Below are positions 42,600 to 54,959 of a stretch of 64,000 bases of DNA, in pieces. Positions within the stretch are counted from its first letter, which is position 1, and the number at the start of each line of letters is the position of its first letter. Source of the stretch: Trichostrongylus colubriformis (taxonomy: Eukaryota > Nematoda > Chromadorea > Rhabditida > Trichostrongylidae); NCBI GenBank assembly GCA_963978905.1, contig OZ022259.1, forward strand, positions 13,144,001-13,208,000, read 5' to 3'. A program made the translations under genes and the position numbers. The notes beneath the pieces were generated by a model, which was given only the letters and a program-made list of their open reading frames with translations, had not been told where the DNA came from and did no database searches.

Positions 42600-44490
42600 T
42601 CCGAGTTTACCCCGGTTTGGCACCGAAGCCAAAGCGTGGGTTGTATTTGTGATCAGAATCCTAAATCTTTTATGTGTGAAAATTAGTTCAGCTATTTCCA
42701 CTTGAAGTATAATATTTTGGGATTTCAGAAACTTTCATGGAAAAAGTTAGTGCGCGCCTCCGACGCAAAACCCTGGGTAAGCATTTTAAACATAACCTGT
42801 AATAATGTGCCAGCGGAAATTCTCATTTTTATTTTTTTACAAAATTGATGAATTTCCGAGGTAAAGGAACTGTTTAGTGTGCAAGTTTTATGCCTTTGAG
42901 AAAATATTTCTAATTTTTTTTACTATTTTGTTACAAAATGATGATTCTGGGGTTTTACTATCCAAGCAGTGTGCAAAGTGCCTATGCCTATAAGAAAGAA
43001 TTCCACTGAGAGGGAAAATCAAACCTACTTTGTGGGTGGGAAAATCCATTTCATAGGGCTAATTGAGTGATAAACCGCTCTTTGCAATTCAAATCCTCTC
43101 GATTCCAAGTAGTGGGGCAACATTTCATTGCAATCACCAAATGGCAGTGATCTGCAAAGGTTTAAGACAAACCTATTTTCGCTGAAACTTTTTCAGCAGA
43201 GCGTCTCAAGGAACATTTCACCTCTTTGCAGGAACATGTTTTTGTCCCTGTTTTCGAGCGAAGGCGATTCTATTCTGCTCTGTGACGTATAGGTCAGGCG
43301 CATTTGTCTGGACGTGGACCAATTTTGATCCGCTTACTTTTTCTCTTCTCCATGGTGAAAGTCTCATGCCTTGGAAAAACAAGTTCTACCACAAATCCAA
43401 CAATGGAAGGCAGAAGTAAAGATCCTTGAAAGTATACATACCCCTTGGCTAGCGTAACAGGCCAAAGAAGCCGGTTCTCACTTCTGCTGTCGAATGGGTC
43501 AGGACCTTATCATCATCTAGCTATGCCCATATACTGGTGCTGCGTTAAGGGCCACAAGAGACTTATTGCCCGAGGATAACTCAGACCTCCATCTTGCAAT
43601 TTTTGAGGTGGTTTCAAGTGGAGAAGTGAGTATCGGCTGGCTCCAGCTGGTCATAAGACCGTCTCCGAGCATCCATATTTTTCTACCCTTCCAATTAACG
43701 AACAGGTAGTGTATGGGTGGCCCATACAAAGCTTTCGGTCTGATACCCGATTATTCATCATCGAAAGATTCGCTTTTCATTTGCAGCTTTTCGGCCAATC
43801 TGGAAAAGTAGTCGAGCTCAAGGTATTAAATGTCCACCAAGTTGTCATGACAAGTTGCTTAAGCAACCACGAGTCAAACCGCACACGCGGATAATGAGTG
43901 CGCGGTCGCGGAACGGCTAGTTTTTTGGCTTAAAACCGACATTTTAGCGATGGTCGCCTAACGAAGGTCGTCTTCTTTTGAACACACTCCCACTCGGACA
44001 ACGGATTGAACCGATGAAAAGTGATAAGTACAGCTGCGGCTGCTTCAAGCCAAAGGGATACCTTCTGTGCCCGTCTACGATCAGTATGATAATGCTTATA
44101 TACCTCATTTATAACGAGACTATTTATTACGCAGCTGTCACAAAGGTATACCGTAATCACTACCGAGCCGAGTCGTGTTCAGCGCAAGAGATAAGCGACG
44201 GTGCATTAGGCGCTGACTAACTAAAGAGGAATCGGTTGATTACAGGATGCGAAATGAATCTTGGAGGGCTTCAAAGGTTGCACGTTGGTTAAACTCTTCC
44301 AAAAAATGCAATCTTCAAAGTCATTTTCCATTTTCGACAAGAATGAGTATAAGAATGGCAGGTGGGGGAATAGCTTTTCTTAGGAAGATCACAGCTAATG
44401 AAAAAAGTGCTATAGAAAGGGAGTTAGGTGACCGCTTCTGGGCGGAAAAGCCTCGGGGGATGTAGTGGTTGGGTTGAATTCCCCATATTT
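42600..44490. other. Intergenic, unclassified
   Basis: Frames at 43517-43894, 43930-44220 and 44247-44465 were considered. None has matching splice phases or a recognisable family. Confidence 0.3.
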
Positions 44491-44499
44491 CCTTGATTT

Positions 44500-45034
44500 A
44501 TTCGGAAGATTATGGTTATTACTGCATAGGGGGTACATCGTTGGCTAATGTCACTACCACAATCTCAAATGTTAAAGGCAGCTTTCGGGAAAATCCGGAC
44601 GAAAAGTTAAAGAAGTAGTGAATATGAAAGCCGAGATGTCTAGTATCAGGACGGTGGAGAAAAAACGCATGGAAATGGCCAAAAACTCGAGAAATAGGAC
44701 CTCTTCCCACCGTTGGTTCTAGGCGCGGACGACCTTTCCGTCAAGGGGCAGGTAATCCGCATAGGTTTTCCATTGGCATTACCAAGACGTCAACATGAAG
44801 GGATGTTCGGAAATGAGACAGCATCTATTTTCATGTGATGAGCTTCAAGCTAAAAGTGAGAAAGCGCCCAGCGATACTTTCAATCCTGCCGATCTCCTTG
44901 ACCAACTATACCGTGACCAACCACTAATCACGTCGCCTGGAGGCGGGCTGCCCTTGTCCAAGGCGGCTTGTCCTGACGAGGCCGCCTCCGCCACAGCTCA
45001 AGGGGGCGCCTTCCGCGGGGGATTTCGCCATGCA
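44500..45034 (-). pseudogene. Partial decayed copy of the 47.4-48.4 kb gene
   Basis: Introns and exons match 47930-48430 in order. One segment encodes KNYGSGRP ending at 45034 with a GC where the intact copy has its GT donor. The next (44710-~44815) reads LISEHPFMLTSW, then after a 2-base loss NANGKPMRITCPLTERSS. The frameshift and lost donor argue for a pseudogene. Intron sequence is shared too, so it arose by genomic duplication and not through RNA. Confidence 0.55.
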
Positions 45035-45669
45035 TAGGCCTTCCAGACCCGTAGTTTTTCACTCAATGCCTCCTTATGTGATTCCCTGTCACATACATTA
45101 TCCCGAACACTGTCTTTAAGCATGAACATTTCCAACGAGCTTGCGTCACAGAACCGTTGAAGACAGGGGGAAGGACAATTTTGACTTACGGTATGGGTTG
45201 CAGTGGCCTGCAGTGCGTTACTACTTTGCATACACGACGCCATCACCAAACGTCGAGTGTAAATTTATTGGACATTTTTATTTATTATAATCACACTTTT
45301 TTCTCATTCTTTCGCTCATTCTCCCTTCCAGAATCAAGTTTTTTTGTGGCTGTTTGCTGTTTCACAAGTTTAAGATAACCATGAATAAAATCAATTTCGT
45401 CCTACGAGACACCAAATGACAGCGGTGTTGGCCCGAGTGAGGCATGCTATTCGAGGGGAAGCGTACAGAAATAGCAGTAGCGCCCCAAAGACGCACTTTC
45501 GGATGCGATTTTCGCTACACCTTTTTTCTGAGTACAAGCGCTCGTTTAGAGACAACAGTGTGGGGAAAAGAAAGCTTTCCTTCCTTGCTCCCCTGCCGGC
45601 GCCTTTAATCTACCAGTTTTTTTTGTGTTGAACTCCCATTAGATGCTATGAGAAGTCGTCAATGAGTCG

Positions 45670-45863
45670 TCAAAGAGACGAATGTGATACGTTGTAAGGC
45701 GAATGGGTGATGAGTTTGCTGAAACTGGTTTTGTATGACCTGTAGGCCTTGAAGTGAGTGTTTCTATGTGTTTCTCCATTGACATGACCAGTCTTCCCAA
45801 AACGAATCTGTTTCCCACGTTTATCTAACAGCAAAAACTTCTTCTTCTTAGTCACTGCAACAC
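45670..45863 (-). CDS. Terminal exon, unidentified basic protein
   Basis: The acceptor GGATAGCAG (ending at 45864) is followed by VAVTKKKKFLLLDKRGKQIR, FGKTGHVNGETHRNTHFKAY, and a tail ending SPYNVSHSSL and TGA at 45670. It is 63 codons, Lys/His-rich, with ordinary codon use throughout. No family is recognised. Upstream exons should lie between 45.9 and 46.6 kb, but I did not find them. Confidence 0.4.
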
Positions 45864-46617
45864 CTGCTATCCAGTTTCCATAACTAAATCTGGCTTATTC
45901 ATTATTCAAGGGCATCGACCCTGCTTCGCAAGCATGTGAACCACATAACTTCCAGGAACTACAGGAATTCCCAGAAAAAAAAACAGAGCAAACGTTCTGC
46001 TTTCAGTTAACAGATTGACGCTCTTTTCATAAATGGCTATTATCCAGAATCATCTGGGGTATAAAACGAGTTTTTGATGAACTCGAAGTTCTCATTTGTG
46101 AGCATACCTTTGTGGCATCTTGACTGGTGGCCTTAGATTTGATTCTTTACTGGATAAAGCATCTGGAAAAAGTTTAATTAATTTAATGAAGAAAAGGATG
46201 ACTTTTTCACGTTGAAAGGCTCGGCATTCCGTAGACGCCCGATTAGCAGCTTGAGATGTTCTTTTGATCCTTATCTGGAACTAACCGTCCTTTCAAGAGA
46301 GATGTACCAGGAAACGCAGCTGCGAAGAACATAGAACAGGTGCTTCGTAACTTTTTCACCTCACTTGACTTCATTTTTCCGCCATTCCTGTGGCAGGCGT
46401 AAGGGGTGGGAGAGGATGAACCTACGACGCGAATACAAACTGTACCTTTGCCCGGATTCCTGAATCAGAGGTAAACGGACTGGGTGAGGATGGGTTCTGA
46501 TAAAAACAGAACTCTTTCACTCCTTTCAGGCGACACCTTCTAATCATCTACCAAACAAGACCAACCAAGAGGGGAGAAATGCACAACACATCAGTACAGT
46601 TTTATAAAATGCTTGTT

Positions 46618-47219
46618 TTATTCGTGCTTGATCCATACACGGTCATAATTGACTCCGAATAAGAGAGTTTCTCCGGCAGCCATGGGACCAGGTACGATAA
46701 AAATTGTGAAGTGCTGGATCACGGTAATTAGAGCTCCAGGCACAACATTTAAAATGTTTTGGACAGTTGTCCTTTTTTGCCATGCTGGATTAGTAGTAGA
46801 AACCTTATTGGCCTTTGGTTTTGACCATCTTCGTTTCTTCAGAGGCTTCAGAGGAATCGTCCAGGAAAATTCTATGATTATTATTCCTATTAAAACCACT
46901 CTATGGATACACTAAGTGAATAGAAACACGAAAAGAATCGAGGAATTTCCTCTGTTTGTTTGAAGCAGAAATCGAAAAATTGGAAGAAGCGCAATCCTTT
47001 TGAATTCCCGCCACATTTCCCGCCAGAACATTTGAACAGCCGTCAGGGGTCAGATTTCGAATTTTCACGACCAATGATGGCATGCTTCGCACTCTGCGTC
47101 CCTGACCACGTGACTGTTGCTCTTTGCTCCTCAGCTCCCAGCTCTCTGGCGTCTAAACTCACTCGAATGCCTCGCCTTGTCGTCCGTTTTTTGGAGAGCT
47201 CCATCTCAATTCGATTCAT
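46618..47219 (-). CDS. Two-exon small membrane protein, unknown family
   Basis: Exon 1 (47163-47219) starts at ATG 47219-47217 and encodes MNRIEMELSKKRTTRRGIR, ending at a strong GTGAGT donor in phase 0. Exon 2 (46618-46911, acceptor TTCACTTAG, phase 0) encodes CIHRVVLIGIIIIEFSW (likely membrane segment), a basic loop (KKRRWSKPKANK), a second hydrophobic stretch (VVPGALITVIQHFTIFIV), and ends GVNYDRVWIKHE with TAA. Total 116 aa. The stop codon overlaps an AATAAA, so the 3'UTR would be very short. The N-terminus is strongly basic. I do not recognise the protein. Confidence 0.5.
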
Positions 47220-47388
47220 GTTTCCGAACAAGTGAACGGGTAAGACTTAGGCCAGTAAGATTTCACTGATAGCCTTGGTAAGCGAAGGATTAACAGTCGA
47301 CACATTATGTCGATGTTCCAACCGTGGATGGCTCAGAGACTGCTTTAAAGATTTTCAAAATTTTCCCACGAAATATTAATAATGGAGA

Positions 47389-48400
47389 TCAGTGGATTAC
47401 TAAGGAGTCACATCCGTATCGAGGTCTACCAGCTACACCCAACATTTCCACACCGAGCAATGGTTCTTGTTTGCTATTTCCAGGGTTACGCCGTTCATAG
47501 ATGAAGGCTCCGCTGATGCTGAACGATTTCTTCCCTTTCACGGCGATAAGTAGGGCGAAATTCACATAAAAAACCGTTGTTGGCACATCATTAAACCCTG
47601 TATATGTGAATGCAAAGTTCATGACCTTTGAAGGACCCTCCCCTTCGAAAAAGCGAAAAAAGGGAGATGTTCACACGTGAGGTTTTCTCTCTCCCTTTTA
47701 CGAGGTTGAAGTGATGTGAAGGTCAAAAACTATCTCTATTCGACGGGAGTGCTTCAGGTGCTTCAAGAGGTGCCACAGCGTCTTCTGCAAACATCCAAAC
47801 TGGCTGTTAGAAGGGCTTACAGTGTTTATGTTCTCTATTACTTTCTAAGCAACGGGAAAAAGTTTAAGTTCTTGAATTCTTGATGACTTTCGAGGACGCA
47901 CAAAAGACTTGAGGGGTGTGAAACGGAACTTAAAGGCAGCGATAGGCGAAATTCGGACGAACAGTGAAAAATGTCATGAGTTGTGGTAAGGTGAGGTCGA
48001 GTAGAAGTAGTGCTTAGTAATACGACTGTGAAGAAAAACGGTGGGAAATAGTCAAAGACCCAAGAAATAGGACCCCCTACATACCGTTGATTCTCAACAC
48101 GGACGACCTTTCCGTCAAGAGGCAGATAGTCCGGACGAGATTTCCATTGGCGTGTTGCCAAGTAAACAGAAGGGAATGTTTGGAAATACTGCAGTATCTA
48201 TTTCTGAGAGTGGGTTTCAAGCTGAAACCGTGAAAGCGCGCCGCAATACCCTCGATCCTGCCGCATGTCCTTGGCCGCTCTCATCGTAGCCAACCAGAAA
48301 TCACGTTGCCTAGAGGCGGGGTTTGTCATTCAAAGGTGTCAGCTAATAGCCGTTACGCCGTCCCTACAGCTTAGGGCGCGCTTTAGAATTTTGCCTTACA
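47389..48400 (-). CDS. Multi-exon gene of unknown function (3' part)
   Basis: Four exons connect with matching phases. An exon ending at 48400 reads FKRSHPDENYGPRKL (donor GTAAGG, phase 2; upstream limit uncertain). Next is 48085-48188 (acceptor CTGCAG; ISKHSLLFTWQHANGNLVRT, then ICLLTERSSVLRIN, phase 1). Next is 47731-47784 (DAVAPLEAPEALPSNRD, phase 1). Last is 47389-47642 (REGPSKVMNFAFTYTGFNDV, VPTTVFYVNFALLIAVKGKK, SFSISGAFIYERRNP..., ending GVEMLGVAGRPRYGCDSLVI-His and TGA). The long final exon has clean codon usage. A decayed partial copy at 44500-45034 supports the reading frame of the second exon. No domain is recognised; the pattern looks like a soluble beta-rich domain (inference). 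Confidence 0.55.
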
Positions 48401-48449
48401 TAAGCTTCCTAGGCCCATAGTTTTCATCTGGGTGACTTCTTTTAAAGAC

Positions 48450-49345
48450 TTTCCAGTAATCATATTAACCCTAATGCTGTTTTCAATGGCATACACAACT
48501 GGGCATGGATTTAAAACGAAATCTGGCATAGATCGGCACGTATTTGGGAAGAAGATTCCAGTTTTCAGTTCAGTTTTCACCTTGTGCTATTCACGAATCG
48601 CGCCACAGAATAGATCAAGTCTTCCATTTATCTGGATTCAACCACTAAATCAAACACTTATTCGAAATGATGGATACACTGATTAAAAAACAGGAGCCGT
48701 TGCAGTTCATTGTGCAAATTGCGTTGTCGGGATTGCGCCTTCAGAACTTGAAATAGAACATCCATGAACGGCTTATCCAGGAGGAAATTAATTGACTAAC
48801 AAGGTATTTTTATTTGTGATTTTAAGAAATCGTAGATGATCAGGCATTGAACGATTGTTATGTAATTGTGGATGCTCTGTGGTAGCCGATTCATAGTATC
48901 CTATATTTTTATTAGATGACTTTACAAATATACACTTATGGTTACAATTATTACACTGGGAATGCGGAGCGAGAGAGAGAGTTAATGCCTATTCCGTTTG
49001 CGCGATTCCTCCAGAACACGTCGGATGAGAGGGAAAGTTACCCACCGAAAGAAGCCGCCCTTATGAACAAAACAGCATTTCAAGTGCTACGATTGCGTCG
49101 CGGGGGTAGAGAGTGAAAAAGCTGCTCGCCGTAAGTGGCAAAGTGTGTGGGGGTTGGCTGAAAACCCTGACGAATAAAGAAGAAAACCAGAGCCCCGTAA
49201 TCGGAGCGCAGCGATACCAACACACATACATACACATGAACAAGCATACCACAAAAGAACGATATGAAGGCATTTGCATTTGAAGAAAGACACATGAACA
49301 AGACAGTACTCGGGCGGCGGATTAAGTCCATTATCACCGCTGTTA
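48450..49345. other. Upstream of the 47.4-kb gene and 3' flank of collagen 1
   Basis: Probably holds 5' exons of the minus-strand gene at 47389-48400 and the 3'UTR of the collagen gene at 49352. Frames at 48916-49412 on both strands are not supported. Confidence 0.35.
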
Positions 49346-49351
49346 TCGAAA

Positions 49352-51171
49352 TTATCTTCGAGTGCCATCCTCGAAGAACACACCTCCGTCCAATGCGCAA
49401 TATTTGGGGCAAATACCTAGAATAACGTTATTTTAGACCCCATATGGTAGCCGGACAGTTTAGGAAACAAACCTCGTTCTCCTTGTGGTCCAGGTTGTCC
49501 AGCTTGTCCAGGAGGTCCCATTTCTCCAGGTGGTCCTTGAGGTCCGGGTGGACCAGGAGGGCCCTGTGGACCAGTAAGTCCGTCAGATCCAGGTCGACCT
49601 GAACATATTCACCTCAGACAATCTACACTTTCAATCTTCTGAGCTCATTTCTGCTAAAGACGTACCGCTTTGTCCAGCATCTCCAGGTAATCCAGGTGGT
49701 CCAGGTTCTCCAGGCGTTCCAGGGTCTCCAGGGATGGCAGGTGTGCTGAAAATTGAGTCGTACAAAATTTGTTTCCCCTCGTCACGAAAAGCTGTTCACC
49801 TGAAAGCAGGACGTCCAGGTTCTCCACGTGGTCCATCTCTGCCATTGTCTCCGGGTGGTCCAGGGGGTCCAGGCGGTCCTGCAAAGAAGTACATGAGCTG
49901 AGTAGCACGACTTAATTTTCGAATAACAAACCTTGTGGTCCAGGAGCACCGTCATTTCCATTTCTTCCTGGATGTCCAGGTTGGCCAGGGCTACCTTAAG
50001 TGCATCAGAATAGATGATGACGTTAGCTTTAAGATTTTAATAGAAAAATTTCCAGCGAGATTAAATCACTGTGAAAAGTGGAGGTTAAAAATGTGCCTCG
50101 ATCACTTACCAGCATCACCAGGAGGTCCGGGAGGTCCTGGTTCTCCGGGAGGACATGGATTGCATGGTGGTGCCGTCACTTCCTCACACACTCTTTAAAA
50201 ACATTATTAGAACAAATACTTTCCAGAAAAATCCCCTTTTTGTAATGAAGACCAATTCAATCGTAAAAGTTGGAAGTACATGCAAATATAACAAAAAATA
50301 TGTAGGTAAATATAATTATTGATGAACTATACGTACGCCGGAGGTCTTCCTGGGAATCCAGGTGCACCTGGTGCTCCCGGTCTTCCTGGCATACCATTTT
50401 TACCGGGTGGACCGTCAGGTCCTGGCAATCCAGGTAGACAGCATCCTAAACATACATACCTTGCATACCGTAATCCAAAAAATCAGTTGTGATAGGTTTT
50501 GTATTAAATTTATTCGCTCGCGTGCAACCAAATTGAGCGTGAACGGCTATTATGTTCTGCCAGCAGGCGTTTCAGCCTTTGCTGTCGAAGGACAGCATTC
50601 CGGCTGGGAAAATGGTTGGTGAACAAAGCATATAATTTAGCAAGGGAAGTTCAAAGCCAGTAGTGGCACGAAATAATCACGAAATAGGGCTTTATATTGA
50701 AACAACGTGACGGGCCCACTTTTGAGACGCAGATGAAATGTTTGAAAAGAAAATTGGTATAAAACTTTGAAACATAAAATAAGGGGATCAATCGCTTACC
50801 CTGGCAAGACCCCGCTTCAACCTGTCTCTTTTGGCGAGTATTATTTTTAGGATGATTGAGCAAAGGAAGAAGTGATTTGGGCAGTGAACGATATTCAGCC
50901 ACCTCCATCATGACGTCTCGTGCAGACAGCTGAACTCGTTAAGCTTTAAAAAGGACGCCGAAAGCGCAAGAAAAAGAAATCCGCTACTCAAAGGACGACG
51001 GTATCTCACCTTACAAAGCTCCATTTCACTTTGAACTCTTGCATGAACCGAATTGATGTAATTATTGACGATAGGTAGCGTAATGAAAACTGCCACGATG
51101 GCAACCAATGAAAAGGAGACGGCTGAGAAGGCGACAAAGCGGTAGGCCCGCTCTCGCCGATCCAAGTCCAT
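49352..51171 (-). CDS. Cuticle collagen, 298 aa, nine exons
   Basis: Structural protein of the nematode cuticle, secreted by the hypodermis and cross-linked outside the cell. Exons: 51010-51171, 50800-50929, 50337-50445, 50110-50192, 49932-49994, 49800-49878, 49666-49745, 49473-49598, 49352-49416; all phases agree and all introns are GT-AG. ATG 51171-51169 directly follows an acceptor-like TTCATAG, a possible trans-splice site. Residues 12-35 form the membrane/signal anchor. Box LSARDV starts exon 2. A furin-like RQKR site is at 86-89, with Cys 96, 99 and 100. Then come Gly-X-Y blocks of 10, 19 and 21 triplets separated by [15 protein letters not shown] and AFSTPAIP, and the tail [20 protein letters not shown]. 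Length and layout match the family. Nine exons is many compared with typical Caenorhabditis cuticle collagens (established knowledge). Confidence 0.92.
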
Positions 51172-52530
51172 CCTATGAATCGAGGGAAATTTCACATAAA
51201 GAAGAGGCTACAATTACGACGAAAAATGCAACGAAGAGGAAGTCACTGGGAGAGAAAATGGGGGGCAAAGAAGAGAAAGAGATCGAGGCAACCAGCCGTC
51301 ATGGAGGCTTTATGATGAGCTTTCGGAGAGGAAGCAGAGGCGGAGGAACTGGATTCAACGAGTCGACCAAACTCACTGGAAGTCCGACCACTTCGAATCC
51401 ACTTCCGTGGGTGGTGGCGACGACGCACACACCCTAGCACATTAAACGACTTAAAAACAATAACGAGTACCGGCGAAGGAACACTCTCTCAAACATAGCA
51501 CGGTCGGGACCTCCTGCCTCATCAGCCGGCTGACTAATGTGTTCAGGCGACATTAAACGAAGTTCAGTTCAGCAACAGCAGACAGCAGGCATCAAACACG
51601 TAATGGTTGGTGACGAATGTGTGTGAGGCGGCTTAAGCGTATTCCATTTTAAGCCTTTTATATCCATAGTAGATATTTCTTTCTGTTGGCCTGTGGTGGG
51701 CGTGTCTCACGAGCTAGAAGGCCAGGTTTAGGCATGAAGTGGGTGGAGCCCCCGACTGGAAACAGCCCATGTTGGAAGCTACTCTTAAAAAATGAACGAT
51801 GCGATATCATGCCTGGGGTAAGCCACGCCTTTTCATGAAAACGGCGAGCGGATGAATACGATGCGATGAGGTGTTTCATCACTCCAGTTTTTCTGCCGTC
51901 GCAAAGACTTTTGTTGAAACTTCATGCAAGGCGGACTCTCAAGAATCGCATGGATATGGGGAGAAATGCCCGCAAAGCCATTCGGGGCTTCTTGCTCAGG
52001 ATCAGGTAGGTCATGCATTAAGAGGGGGATATTGGCATGAGCATCCGTTGCTCCTGCTTCGGAATAGAAAAGAAATTATTTGTATTTATGGAAATCAGAA
52101 AGGAGTGGATTGAAATTAACAAACCCGTCAAAGCGGGTCATTGAGCGATTTCGAACCACCGGGGTGAACGCAAAGGTTTGATGGATCCTCTCTCTATTCC
52201 TACAGCATGCGGAGTTTGCAGAGTTTCTTCTGAATCACATTGGGACTCGGGGCAAAAAGTGGCAGCCCCATTTATCACTGCTCGATTATAATGCAGAGAA
52301 AAATTGAATTTGATTCCAATGATTGCGGACTTGATATTTTCTCTGGAATCCTTTCTATACTAATGTTCCAACCAACAAAGAGTAGCGGTCAAAAATATTT
52401 GCTGATCTGATCTTCTCGTAACTTTGGTCGACGCTTACTTATTCCATCCATTTTTCGATTCGAATGTAACTGCCACTTAGTGAAACAAAGCTCGGTTCAG
52501 CTCAGTAGGGTGCAGGACGGGGGTTGGAAA
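51172..52530. other. Collagen 1 upstream region and intergenic DNA
   Basis: On the minus strand GGATATAAAAGGCTT at ~51665-51651 is a strong TATA-like box about 490 bp before the start codon, leaving room for an outron or long 5'UTR. The rest holds no supported gene; frames at 51108-51440 and 51833-52113 overlap on both strands. Confidence 0.45.
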
Positions 52531-52539
52531 TTTTATTTG

Positions 52540-53197
52540 GATGAACCTGAAGGGGTCCGACACAAGAGGAAGATGCAAAGAAGTGAGCACTTTGTAACGA
52601 ACACTGAGGGTCAGAAGCGATAATTGGCGAAAAATCCCGGATTCGAATGCGCGACGCTGCGATGTGTACTCGCATCCCATTCGCATCAACACTCTTACTT
52701 TCCGAGTAGTCCGCTGTAGGAGACGGGCCGCTGGCCAACGTTAGTTGTAGCACCTGACTCCCAGCGCAGTAAAGTAGCTATTCCCAACTACATTAGCATT
52801 CATGTAAGTACATATAGAAACTATATAAGAAAGAACAAAGTAAAAAGTAAAAGGAAAAAACAAATTTATAATAGAAACAACTCCTTTTGGCACCATGCCA
52901 AGGCGTCAAATTGGAGAGTTTGTGCAATGGCGGCCACTTAAACTCGTCCGAACTACGTCTGTTCTACCGTAAGCCAAAATTACCCCCTTCCGGTGTCTTT
53001 AAAGACACCAGGAGGGGGTAATTTTGGCTTACTGTAGAACAGACGTAGTGTGGACGAGTTTGAGTGGCCGCCACTGCACAAACTCGCCAATTTGACGCCT
53101 TGGCATGGTGCCAAAAGAAGATGGTTCTATTATAGACTCGTTTTTTCCTTTTCGTTTTTACTTTGTTCTTTCTTATATTGTTTCTAGATGTACTTAC
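52540..53197. repeat. Dispersed repeat family D, copy 2, with palindromic extension
   Basis: 52540-53008 matches 28597-29095. From ~52810, the last ~195 bp are repeated immediately in reverse (53009-53197) around GGTGTCTTTAAAGACACC, giving a near-perfect palindrome of about 390 bp. The first copy lacks the mirrored half. Confidence 0.75.
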
Positions 53198-53416
53198 GGG
53201 TCAAATAAAGTCGGGGGAGGAGGGAGACGCAAAATTTCCACCCTCGTCAAAGCTTCTTTCCCTTCCTAGGGTTGGGCTAAAGCAGATGAGACCTATGCTT
53301 TGACAGATGCTTTTTAATGTGGGAGGAGGGGGTATAAATTTTAGCCTAAGCCTAGTAAGGGAAAGGAGCTTCGACGTCGACGCAAAGTTGCGTCTCCCCC
53401 CGACTTTGTTTGACCC
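53198..53416. mobile_element. ~220-bp MITE with GGGTCAAATAAAGTCGGGGG ends
   Basis: GGGTCAAATAAAGTCGGGGG...GGAGACGCAA at the left is mirrored by TTGCGTCTCCCCCCGACTTTG...TTTGACCC at the right. It abuts the palindromic repeat exactly. Related GACGCAA/TTGCGTC sequences recur within it. No coding capacity. Confidence 0.65.
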
Positions 53417-53849
53417 TTCTGAGATTTTTAGGTATAGAAATGCACAATTAAGAAGATCCATAAGTAAACAAGTAAAATTTGTCACTAGAAAACAGTCTAA
53501 AGAGGAAATAATTCAAACTAAGGTTACATCAGGCCGAAGACAAGCTTCAAAATGAACGAAGCGTGGCTCGGCCATGGAAGCTTGCAGTTCGGACGGAAGC
53601 GCGCCCTGGGGGCAAATAGCGCCCTATAGCGCGTTTGTCAACGCCGGTTTCGTTACACATTGTATCTACCGAACCCATATGTTTGTTTTCAGACGCCATT
53701 GTTTTTGTAAACGTTATTTCGCCCTTGCCCCCCTCCCGGTGCCTTTAACGGAAAACTTTAAAAATGGTCAGCTCCCCGCCTCCATGCTGTAGAGCTGTCA
53801 TGATTCTAAATGAATCGCAATAACGCCCTAGCCTAAGAGATCAAAGAAA

Positions 53850-54745
53850 AAACTGGCTGGTCCAGAATCCACAGAATCCGCGGTTTTTTTCGTCTGGTCA
53901 TGATTGATGATGTATTTTCCAACAAGGAAGCTCCGAAAATGTTTGAAAAGGTAATAGTCGGTTGGTGGAAGATCTGGAGAGTATGGCGGGTGGGGTAGAA
54001 CTTTAACCCCCAATTCGTTTAATTTGGAAAAAGTGATTTGTGAAACGTGTGAGTGGGCATTGTCACGCAAAATGGACCCTTTCTGTTGACTAGTGCTGGC
54101 TGCAGCTGACGCCATTCTCGACACATATCGTCGATTTCTTCTCAGTAGGACGCTGCTGTGATGGTTTGGCCTGGTGACAAAAAGTTATAGTGGATTACAC
54201 CAGCCGATGACCACCACATTGTGATCATAATCTAATTTTTCGTGCGAATTCGGCTTTGGAACTTGCCACGGTGGTCCGTCGGCATCCAACCACTGTCCGG
54301 AACGTCTCCTGTTATTATACATGACCCACCTTCCATCGCAGGTAACTGTTTCTGTCGCGCGAAAGCACTGAAGAGGAGACCTCGAGACGTGCCCCCCGCC
54401 TCAAATTGTGGGGCTCCTACTTGTCGAGTTTTTTCACCTTTCCGATGAGTTTCAGATCACCCGCAACAGTGGCTTGCCAACGCCTGGCTTTTCTACAATC
54501 TCTCGAACTGTTTGGAATGGGTCAGCCTACACACGCTTCCAGATCCTTGTCAGGTACTGCTTTAAGTCGACCGCTACGAGGTTTTTCTTCAAGGCCGAAA
54601 TCTCCAGAACGGAATCCGTTGAGCTCGGTGCTATTGTCGCTCGCGCTTTCTCCAACGCTATTGGACCCCACACATCTGGTTAATTTGTCGAGTTGTCTCG
54701 ACTGCGGATTGACCCACTTTGTACTTGAAGAAAAATACCCGTTGC
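53850..54745 (-). pseudogene. Decayed mariner transposase
   Basis: Minus strand, several frames. N-terminal part: GFRSGDFGLEEKPRSGRLKA (~54620-54570). Middle part: a W...W-MYNN-R-QWLD-D block and KPNSHEKL (~54320-54230). C-terminal part: GSILRDNAHSHVSQITFSKL and LPHPPYSPDLPPTDYYLF (~54090-53930). These are the standard mariner landmarks, including the second and third catalytic Asp contexts (RDN and PPTDY). Frameshifts and stops separate the parts. Terminal repeats were not found. Sequence differs clearly from the mariner at 16157, so it is another lineage. Confidence 0.75.
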
Positions 54746-54959
54746 TTTTTTGACGTGCTCCAGAAAGGCTTGGAGAAACGGGGTTCATCGAGCAGTGGTG
54801 AAAAGCCAATCTTACCATCAAATAGCGCAAAAGTTCTCTTTAGGTTGTACTACTGAGACGCAAGAGAAAATGAATTTTCAATTAGCAATAGATGTACTAA
54901 AGATAGTAACACAAAACGCTGAAACCATTTCAAACAACCTAATATGAGCTTTTTATGGC

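Noticed and set aside
49654..49908. Minus-strand frame rich in DHLE-type repeats
   Set aside because: Out-of-frame reading of collagen exons 6-7 plus an intron.
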